Shown: positions 56,901-64,000 of the stretch, piece by piece | Layout: every line of letters begins with the position of its first letter | Position numbering within the stretch: the stretch's first letter is position 1 | Assembly: GCF_000003815.2 (NCBI RefSeq) | Contig: NC_049986.1 | Span: 7,750,193 to 7,814,192 of the forward strand | Direction of reading: 5' to 3' | From: Branchiostoma floridae | Taxonomy: Eukaryota; Chordata; Leptocardii; Amphioxiformes; Branchiostomatidae | DNA length: 64,000 nt | Notes under the pieces: model-generated | The model's database searches: none | The model's input: only the letters and a program-made list of their open reading frames with translations | What the model was told of the DNA's origin: nothing | Translations under genes and position numbers: made by a program

Positions 56901-59161
56901 CTGACAACAGATGCAAGAATTAACCGGACTGCCATTTCTCTCATGAACTCGCTCCTGGTAATGTAGCCATTATAGTGTCTCTGGGTGACGTTTGGGCATT
57001 TCCCGTACACGGCACTGGTGTCTGTGGACGTTACAGCCACGATGCCGTCCTTTGGGACATTTCGGAAGGCAGCATCTAAGTACTGTACGGAACAGCCATA
57101 GGGATCAAGGTGCCTGCAACAACAGATGTCATAGAAATGCAAATAGGGACACCAACATGGCAGTCAGTACCTGCCTGCTTCATTGATATAGAAAGTGAGT
57201 GAAACCACACAATAGGAAAAACACAAAGCATGAATCTAGATTAGGAATAGATCCTATACAGAATTTATCACAATGAAAATTCTTTAAGTAGCCAGAGTAC
57301 CTTGGTCCATAGTTACTACTGAAAAAAAAGCTTTTCACTTGCTTACGACAGAGGTGAGCAAGCATCAAGATTGAGCCAGCAGTAACTAAAGAGGATGGTA
57401 TGAAGAATAAGTTACAATACAAGTGGAAACTTACACAAAATCAAAAGGTCTCTGGTGCAGTAACACATTGGCATCACAGCACACAACTTCAATCTCTGGT
57501 TTCTTCATCACTTCTTCATCTTTTCTTCCAGCACTGTTGTCATCAATACTACAACCCTCTTCATTGTTAGTCCTTCCATCTTGGCTGTCCGCAACACGTT
57601 TCTTGTCTTCCGTCTTGACCCTGAAGCCATTTGACCGGACGTTCCTTCTGATGAGAGAGACTGTTTCCTCCTTGATGTCTCCAATGGTCACTTGAGGCTG
57701 CTTGCTTTTAAGATACTTGGTCCACAGTATCCCTTCAATGCCTGGGGAAAATAAAAATGTTCACTATTAAACATCAGTTTCAAAGTACCATCCCAGTATC
57801 TTACTTTGCAGACTTAAGCAGTGCTGGCTTTTATTTTTGGAGGGAGCTATATGTTTTGTGCATTAGAGCATTAGAGAAACTTAGCCAATGTTGAAAACTA
57901 CTCCCCCCAAAAATAAGAGCTAGCATTGCTAGAAGTCTACAAATATACCCTGGCCAGAATATACCCAGGCATAGTCTTTGAGTGTCAAATATCTTTACAA
58001 ACTAGGTAGAGAGAACTGTTACAAAGTCAATTGCATGGACATTTAGCAAAGTTTCTACAGTGCAAGCTTGTATCTGAAGTACTATACAAGTAATGATACT
58101 GTTAAAGTTTGCAACATTTAACTTTATGGCATGGTGAAAATGAAATAAAAAATTAGTTACTGCATCTTTGAATCTGTACTTGAAATAAAAGTACTAATAA
58201 CACAGATTAGTAACACAGATTGGGAAGACAACAGGTGAAAATGAACCTAGCTTCGGCTAGGGCTGTCCCTCAGATAGGATGATAAATGGAGGTCCCGTGT
58301 TTGGGGAGAGCCACACTTTGAGCATGTTAAGGAACCCACCGCACTTATCAAAAAGAGTAGGGGTGTTCCCAATGTGGATGGATAAAATAAATCTGTTCAG
58401 ATATGCAGCTTGCAAGTTGTTCAGTACACTCCCTCTCACTCACTCACTCACTCATCCTCGCCGCATTTCAGACTTCGCTGAGGCTCCAAGCCTTCTCCAA
58501 GTCAAGTTCAGTACAAACCTGGTGTGTTATGCCTTAGAGCGGTTTAAAATGCAAAACAAACAAACAAAACAAAACAAACAAAAACAGATTCAGACATACC
58601 TGTGGCTCCAAATGCATCCAGACACCGTAGCTGGTCCTTCTCCTCAGCCATGGTAGCAAGTGCGCACAGGACCATCTCTCTACGGGTACAGTAAATAATG
58701 ATATGCAATTGTTCATTCTTTTATTTGCCTCTGGGAAGGAGATTCAGTACCTCTGACAGAGGTACTGTTTTGGTTGTGCATGTGTGTCTGCATGGCGAGG
58801 TCAATGACCTCAATTTGGAATACCCTTGTGGCCTATATAGCGGTTATTTGTAACCTTAGGTGACCGAAAATCTGGACTTGTTGTTTTAACTTTCATTTCT
58901 TTTTATTATGTACTTTTCACTACAACCAAAGAAAGATGTTTTAGGTCTCACACCCTCCCCCCGGGCCCGCACACAACACAAAATAATTTCCCGAGTAGAA
59001 ATAAGGAGCCAAGTCGAAACAAACCTGTTCATTCTCATCTTAGGATTGTAGAAGGTGTCCGTCTTCTCTGGAGTTGCGTGATTTTCCTTTACTTTCAGTG
59101 TGACGCCCATTTCAACTGCAACTTTCAACGGTTCGTCTTCAAAACTCGTGCAAGCCGCCAT
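53969..59161 (-). CDS. TRMT1L: TRMT1-like tRNA dimethylguanosine methyltransferase
   Basis: A SAM-dependent tRNA guanine-N2 methyltransferase paralogous to TRMT1. Nine exons, all in frame: 59161-59025, 58679-58600, 57741-57435, 57113-56901, 56280-56090, 55657-55579, 55095-54962, 54596-54455 and 54113-53969 (475 aa). Motifs: KTDTFYNPKMRMNR near the N-terminus; CLDAFGATGIEG (SAM-binding motif I); FDFVHLDPYG (catalytic DPYG motif IV); VAVTSTDTSAVYGKCPN; RAAARCNKGVDVLL; CTCHAG plus GPVW; PPFYYNIHRH; and SRTHFDPVAIRTDA. These match TRMT1L better than TRMT1. The start MAACTSFEDEP leaves no room for the N-terminal C2H2-type zinc-finger region of vertebrate TRMT1L, so that part is absent or lies in exons not seen. 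A low-complexity acidic insert sits in exon 3. The gene converges on QTRT1. Confidence 0.94.
54300..54425. repeat. Tandem copies of a MITE M end
   Basis: aaatgcaaatagggacacc-type units with gaggtatgattcacg spacers occur three times, about 40 bases apart, in the last intron of TRMT1L. Confidence 0.8.
56460..56860. mobile_element. MITE N with nested palindromes
   Basis: Outer ends tagcctgggtatcctgaaag and the complement of its partner at 56826-56860 (ggagcgaactactatccgga). An inner inverted pair, aattaaggaatgggttc and gaacccattccttaatt, encloses about 110 bases. Located in a TRMT1L intron. Confidence 0.8.
58230..58400 (+). mobile_element. SINE body fragment in TRMT1L intron 2
   Basis: acctagcttcggctagggct, taaatggaggtcccgtgttt and gggagagccacac match the SINE at 59923-60350. 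The tRNA head is absent. Confidence 0.75.
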
Positions 59162-59473
59162 GCTGATAGATACATACACAGTGGAACAAACCAAACACGT
59201 CTTATAGGGGTGTTCTTTCTTCTATGTTTATCCAATAATGGACAGAATGCGTGGCATACCAATGATATACAATACCTTGAATTGATTTTCGTTCAAATAA
59301 TTATGAAGATATTGCCCTGAAGATCATGAAAACGTTCCAGACCAGGGAAATTAACTGATAAGGGCAAGGAGGTTATTAGAGGCATACTGCTATACGCATG
59401 GGATAATCAGGAACGCAATATTGAACTTTGACCCTATGATTTCTGCTACTTCCGGGTCAGACATCATATTTTC
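59162..59473. promoter_or_regulatory. Upstream region of TRMT1L, possibly bidirectional
   Basis: 312 bases separate the TRMT1L ATG from an ATG on the opposite strand. ACTTCCGG at 59448-59455 is an ETS-type site common in housekeeping promoters. No TATA box was seen. Confidence 0.4.
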
Positions 59474-59519
59474 ATGCAGAAAAGCAGCAAGGAAAGGACA
59501 TCGGCACTGCAAAATGCAG
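59474..59519 (+). CDS. Possible first coding exon of an unknown gene
   Basis: The ATG at 59474 gives MQKSSKERTSALQNA and then a donor-like GTAAAT. It stands head to head with TRMT1L just after an ETS-type site. No downstream exon was found before the retrotransposon, so the call is weak. Confidence 0.25.
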
Positions 59520-59922
59520 GTAAATTTGGCACAAAGAAAGTTAAGCAGTCGAAATTAATGTCACATGTGTCTTTTTCTTAACATTTAGCACGGTTCTAAG
59601 AGTTCTTAGCGTTATGTAGCCCCTTTGTTTAACGTAGAAAGAAACGCATGATTTTCGTGTGTTGATATAATTTCAAGCAGATATTGGGTTCGACTTTGTG
59701 CATGTTTCTGAGGCATTTTCTCCCACATCTTAGTGGACCACGTCTTATTTCTTAGCTCCCATAAAACGTGGATCACTACAAAAATTAGAAAACTCCAAAA
59801 TATATTACCTCCAAGCAGATCTTGCTGTGGCATAAGATAGTGATTTAAATCATAAGCTTGGGAAGGAGTTTAGCTTTTTAAATAGCTGACTGTGGCGATT
59901 GAAACTCCTCTGCCAGCTTAAC

Positions 59923-60350
59923 TGTGGGACCGCGTAGCACAGTGGTACTGTCTTCGCCTCGTGACCGAGAGGTTGCGGGTTCGAATCCAGCTGCTGTGTT
60001 ACCGATCTTGTGCCCTTGGGAAAGGCACTTTACATGGCTTTCCTCACTATACTCAGGTGAAAATGAGTACCTAGCTTCGGCTAGGGCCGTCCCTCGGATA
60101 GGACGTTAAATGGAGGTCCCGTGTATGGGGAGAGTCACACCCTATGCACGTTAAAGAACCCACCACACGTGCGTTGGTGCGGTGTGAGATGGAGCAAGGA
60201 CATTATATCAGCATAACGTCCTTGGATGGAGCAAACCTTTCTGTCTGGAGTTGGTGATTCACTTCAAATCACCCGGTTGTAGGCCTGGCGAACCTACATA
60301 GAGGGTCTGCATGCTCTTTTACGTAAGGCGTAGGCAGCCAATTTTATTTC
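59923..60350 (+). mobile_element. tRNA-derived SINE, complete head
   Basis: The head carries an A-box-like gcgtagcacagtggtactg and a B-box gcgggttcgaatcc, 40 bases apart as in pol III promoters. The body follows with ccttgggaaaggcactttac, tagggccgtccctcggatag and aaagaacccaccacacgtg. Two other body fragments are at 24205 and 58230. The 3' end meets the LTR at about 60355. Confidence 0.82.
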
Positions 60351-60354
60351 CCGT

Positions 60355-60580
60355 TGTTGTGTTGTGTTCCCTGGCTCCTTGTAGTGCTCTGTTGACTACG
60401 ATGGACGACTAGGAGACACTTGATGAGCGGACTAAGATTTAATCTAAACTTCTAGCTCTGTACATGTGGTTGGTGTAGTGATACAAAAGTAGGTCATGTG
60501 ATTTGACTGAGAGTGATTCGGTCCAAGGCCCCATAAAGCATGCTGGGTCTTGCCTGATGAGATTATCTGGATATGTAACA
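60355..60580 (-). repeat. 3' LTR of the Ty3/gypsy element
   Basis: On the minus strand it begins TGTTACATATCC right after the polypurine tract aaagaaagaggga and ends near CACAACA, giving TG...CA termini over about 226 bases. The far border is approximate because the second LTR is not in view. Confidence 0.6.
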
Positions 60581-60800
60581 TCCCTCTTTCTTTAAGTAGA
60601 ATAGTCTCTGGCTGGGTTTTTTAGAGTCCTTGTCCAGCTCTCGTTTTGCACTTGTTCTTATGTTTGTTTCAACTTTTGGGTTAGTACTTTAACAATAACA
60701 ATGGTTTTCAGCAGTTATACTTTGCATCTAACTTCTAAGAACAGTTCTAGTCTAATCTCTTTCTCAGTTCTTTTCTATCAGAGGACAGTTCTTTCTCTCG

Positions 60801-63800
60801 TCAGCGGTAACGCACTGGTGGTTGGATGTTCGACCTCGTTCTCGTTGACTTTGTCGTACTCGGCGTTGTCGCGGATGTCGGCTTTGTCGTACTCGGTGTC
60901 GTCGCGTGTGGTGCTGCAATAGTTGGTTGTTGCAGGGTCGACTCATGTGTAGTCTGCGTTGCTGACGCTGCAGGTGTTGTCACTTCTGGAGTTGTTGCTG
61001 CAGGTGCTTTCACTTCTGGAGTTGGTCGTATGTGTACTCTGTTTCTTCTCAGTTGTCTCCCGGCGTCGGTCTCTACAACATATGATCTCGGTGTTGTAGC
61101 TTTATCGATGACTTTGCCGGGGCTCCACGTTTTTCGGATAGGGTCCTGTACGTGGATGCTCTGGCCCCTGGCCAGCTCAGGCAGACTCTTTGCCTGGGTG
61201 TCGTAGTGCTGTTTCGCTGCTTGTTGTGCCTTTTCCATCTTGGCCCTTGTTTCTTCCTGGTCAAGTGGTGGAGGTATTTTGGTCGGCAAGATGTCTTTAT
61301 ACTTCCGTCCGTTTAACAGCTCCGCTGGCGATTTCATACCTGGCTTGATCGGTGTGGTGCGGATGGCTAGCATGGCTAGGTTTGGGTCTGATCTTGATTC
61401 TTTGCATTTGATCAGCGTTTTCTTCACCGTCTGTACATGTCTTTCTATAAAACCATGCCCCTTTGGGTAGTGCGGTGATGATGTTGTAATGTTGAATCCG
61501 TACTCGTTGGCCAGCTGCCGGAACTCTTGGGATGTGAATTGTGTCCCATTGTCGCATATGACTTCTGTTGGGATCCCTTGTTCGGCGAATATACCTCGTA
61601 TGCTGGATGTTACTGTTGATGCCTTCAGGTTGGCGAGACTCTTCACAAATGGGAATTTGGAGTAGTAGTCTACCAGGAGTAGAAACCATTGGTCATTGGT
61701 GGTAAACAGATCCATGCCTACTGTTTGCCAGGGTCTGCTTGGTATCTCTGTTGGCATCATCTCTTCTTTCTGTTGCGAGTTCTTGTGCTTTTGGCATGTG
61801 GGGCATGCTGCAACTGCTTTCTCGATTTGTTTGTACATGCCCGGCCAGTAGACTGCAGATTTTGCTCTGAGTATGCATTTCTCGATACCCAGGTGTCCTT
61901 GATGAATCATCTCTAGGACCTCTGCTCTCATGGACTTGGGTATAATCATCCTGGACCCAGCCAGGAGGACTCCATCCTCTACCGAAATGTCGTCTCGGAT
62001 GGTCCAGTATTCGTGTATTATTGCTTGTGTCTCTTTTCTTTTCTCTGGCCATCCCTGTGTCACTGTCTGGGCGAGTAGTTGGAGCTCTTTATCCTTGCTG
62101 GTCTCCTCTTTGATCTGCTCCAGTTTCACAGTTGTCACTTTTACGAGGTGATGGATCTGGACTTTGAGACCATCCATCTCTTGCTTGTCGTGCTGTGACA
62201 GCCTGGAGAGTGCGTCTGCTAGTAGCATCTCTTTCCCTGGTTTGTACCGGATGCTCATGTCATAGCTTTGTAGTCGCAGTAACAGGCGTTGTAACCTGTT
62301 TGGTGCCTTTGTGAGGTTCTTCTTGTTGATTTGTTCCAAGGGTCGGTGGTCCGACTCGACTTCGAAGCTTCTTCCGTACAAGTAGGTGTGGAATTTCTCA
62401 CATCCATAGACTACTGCCAGGAGCTCTCTCTCGATGTTGGCGTATCTTGTTTCAGCCGGTGAGAGGGCTTTTGAGGCGAATGCGATGGGTTTTCCATCTT
62501 GTATTAGTGCTGCACCTACTCCTTTGATTGAGGCATCTACTTGTAGTATGACGGGTTTCTCCCTGTCATAGTACTGCAGTGTTGTCTTTTCACTGATGAG
62601 CTGCTTTATCTTGTTCAGGTCTTCAGTGTGTGATGCACTCCACTTGTATTCAACATCTTCCTTCAGAAGTTCACGGATGTTTGTCGTTCTGTCCGCGAGC
62701 TTGGGGATGAAAGCGCTCATGTATTGAATGAGCCCCAAGAGACTTCTTAGTTCTTTCTCATCCTCAGGTGCTTTGATGTCATGTATCGCCTTCACTTTTT
62801 CGGGGTCTGGCTTGACTCCCTCGGCTGTGTAGATCATTCCGAAGAACTTACACTCACTTTCTTTGATTATGCACTTGGATGCGTTTAGCTTGATGCCAGC
62901 TTGCCTGGTCTTCTCCATCGCTTCGTGCAGATGGAAGTCGTGGTCGTCGTCTGTCTTCCCGTACACTTGGATGTCGTCTGCAATACCGATTGCTCCTTTG
63001 CACCCTTTGTACGTTTCGTCTATCTTTCTCTGGAAGACGTCCTGCGAGACCTTCAGCCCGAACGGGAGGCGGTTGAACTTGAACCTGCCATAGGGCGTGT
63101 TGAAGGTCGTGAGCAAGGAAGATTCTTCGTCTATTTTGATATTCCAATACCCGTTGCTGGCGTCCAGCTTACTAAACACTTTGGCTCCTGCCAGAGATGG
63201 TGTTATCTCTTCTAGAGTGGGTGTAGGGTAGTGGTTCCTCTTGAGTGCCAAGTTCAGGTCTCTGGGATCGAGGCAGATCCGCAGTTTGCCATTGGGTTTT
63301 TCCTTTATTACTATGGAGTTTACCCAGTCTGTTGGCTGTGTGACCTCGCTGATGACTCCTTTCTTCGTCATCTCTTCCAGCTGTTTCTTCAGCTTCTCTC
63401 GCAGCTCTAGTGGCACTCGGCGAGGTGGATGTATCACTGGTTCTACGTCTGGGTCAACAGTGATGTGGTACTCCTCTTCAAAACACCCGACTGTGTCATC
63501 AAAACATTCCGGGTACATCTTTATTAGTTGTTCCTTGTTGTGGATGGCAGGGCGGTCCTTGATCGGCACCGTCTCTTTGATCTTGCCATCCTCTGGGGTA
63601 GCTTGTATCTCATGGATTGTGATGATGCCTAGCTGCTGGCACGCTGCCAATCCGAGGATGCTTGGTCCCTTGGATTTGGTCACAAAGAAAGTACACTTGA
63701 CCTCTCGGCCTTTGTGTTTTCCAGAGATGGTTGTCTTCCCCAGGTGTGGGATTTTGTCTCCACCATAGGCTGATAATACAGTGCTGCTTGGTGTGAGGAT

Positions 63801-63998
63801 TCCTGCTTTGACTTCCCCACCTTTTGTCATGTTCTCCGGGAATATCTGCTGATAGTGTTCTACCGGCATGACATTGCTTTGAGCCCCTGTATCTATCTTC
63901 AATCGCAGATTGATGTTTGTTGTCTTCTTTCCTATCTTCTTCTTGAGTTGGAAAGTCGTGTACGCTTCATTACTGTGTACATTATTCTCATGCTCCAC
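60801..63998 (-). CDS. pol: Ty3/gypsy pol polyprotein (protease-RT-RNase H-integrase)
   Basis: One uninterrupted frame of 1065 codons, open at the window edge. In order: retropepsin active site DTGA (about residue 36); reverse transcriptase (RLPFGLKVSQDVF and an ADD catalytic box in GIADDIQVYG, about 336-345); RNase H (LQVDASIKGVGAAL, NIERELLAVVYG, SDHRPLEQI); an integrase zinc finger (HQGHLGIEKC...CPTCQKH, about 690-735); and the integrase DDE core (MDLFTT, CDNGTQFTS, GFIERHVQT, about 762-855). A GPY/F-like segment (SPGKVIDKATTPRSYVVE) and a threonine/proline-rich tail end the protein. No chromodomain is seen. The lack of stops suggests recent insertion. Confidence 0.93.
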   Translation of the reverse strand: MEHENNVHSNEAYTTFQLKKKIGKKTTNINLRLKIDTGAQSNVMPVEHYQQIFPENMTKGGEVKAGILTPSSTVLSAYGGDKIPHLGKTTISGKHKGREVKCTFFVTKSKGPSILGLAACQQLGIITIHEIQATPEDGKIKETVPIKDRPAIHNKEQLIKMYPECFDDTVGCFEEEYHITVDPDVEPVIHPPRRVPLELREKLKKQLEEMTKKGVISEVTQPTDWVNSIVIKEKPNGKLRICLDPRDLNLALKRNHYPTPTLEEITPSLAGAKVFSKLDASNGYWNIKIDEESSLLTTFNTPYGRFKFNRLPFGLKVSQDVFQRKIDETYKGCKGAIGIADDIQVYGKTDDDHDFHLHEAMEKTRQAGIKLNASKCIIKESECKFFGMIYTAEGVKPDPEKVKAIHDIKAPEDEKELRSLLGLIQYMSAFIPKLADRTTNIRELLKEDVEYKWSASHTEDLNKIKQLISEKTTLQYYDREKPVILQVDASIKGVGAALIQDGKPIAFASKALSPAETRYANIERELLAVVYGCEKFHTYLYGRSFEVESDHRPLEQINKKNLTKAPNRLQRLLLRLQSYDMSIRYKPGKEMLLADALSRLSQHDKQEMDGLKVQIHHLVKVTTVKLEQIKEETSKDKELQLLAQTVTQGWPEKRKETQAIIHEYWTIRDDISVEDGVLLAGSRMIIPKSMRAEVLEMIHQGHLGIEKCILRAKSAVYWPGMYKQIEKAVAACPTCQKHKNSQQKEEMMPTEIPSRPWQTVGMDLFTTNDQWFLLLVDYYSKFPFVKSLANLKASTVTSSIRGIFAEQGIPTEVICDNGTQFTSQEFRQLANEYGFNITTSSPHYPKGHGFIERHVQTVKKTLIKCKESRSDPNLAMLAIRTTPIKPGMKSPAELLNGRKYKDILPTKIPPPLDQEETRAKMEKAQQAAKQHYDTQAKSLPELARGQSIHVQDPIRKTWSPGKVIDKATTPRSYVVETDAGRQLRRNRVHIRPTPEVKAPAATTPEVTTPAASATQTTHESTLQQPTIAAPHATTPSTTKPTSATTPSTTKSTRTRSNIQPPVRYR

Positions 63999-64000
63999 TT

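Larger units (their letters stand above)
60355..64000 (-). mobile_element. Ty3/gypsy LTR retrotransposon, truncated by the window edge
   Basis: Transcribed leftward. The protease, reverse transcriptase, RNase H, integrase order identifies the Ty3/gypsy group. A polypurine tract (60596-60581 on the minus strand) precedes the 3' LTR. Gag, the primer-binding site and the 5' LTR lie beyond 64000. Confidence 0.9.

Noticed and set aside
59923-60000. A tRNA gene on the plus strand
   Set aside because: A- and B-boxes are present, but the sequence continues into a SINE body that recurs twice in the window.

Overview
The window looks like invertebrate-chordate nuclear DNA, most likely an amphioxus (Branchiostoma). 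The reasons are many short introns with GT-AG borders, dense small inverted-repeat transposons (MITEs), tRNA-derived SINEs, and a run of metazoan housekeeping orthologues next to lineage-specific receptor and repeat proteins. One 100-base N gap (3658-3757) is present. The species is inferred, not proven.

Layout. At 340-3589 (+) lie the last four coding exons of carnitine O-acetyltransferase, ending in a peroxisomal AKL signal. From 8137 to 14538 (+) runs a five-exon gene of about 1646 residues. It joins TPR-like modules, a nucleotidyltransferase-fold core and 18 tandem TPRs, followed by decayed repeat units. At 15789-18446 (-) is a seven-membrane-segment protein whose architecture recalls invertebrate gustatory-receptor-like proteins. 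A possible first exon for it lies far upstream at 30485-30743. At 19796-20761 (+) are three exons of an unidentified gene that ends in a MITE. At 25744-28287 (-) is an intronless leucine-rich-repeat receptor with a repeated ITIM-like tail. At 32973-34469 (-) are the 3' exons of a death-domain protein.

The right half is a compact housekeeping block. Dolichyldiphosphatase (DOLPP1, 39831-48571, -) and queuine tRNA-ribosyltransferase catalytic subunit (QTRT1, 48836-53324, +) share a 264-base head-to-head promoter. QTRT1 and TRMT1L (53969-59161, -) meet tail to tail. Thus two tRNA-modification enzymes and a glycosylation-lipid recycling enzyme sit side by side. In this assembly the first QTRT1 exon loses its last conserved codons and its splice donor next to a SINE. 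A Ty3/gypsy retrotransposon with a long open pol frame runs off the right edge.

Between genes the DNA is mostly mobile-element debris. At least a dozen MITE families were recognised by their inverted ends, one with five copies. There are also three long copies of another repeat, several SINEs, a 162-bp satellite and microsatellites. Exon models were built by eye from GT-AG borders and reading-frame continuity. For CRAT, DOLPP1, TRMT1L and QTRT1 every listed junction keeps frame, except the broken end of QTRT1 exon 1.
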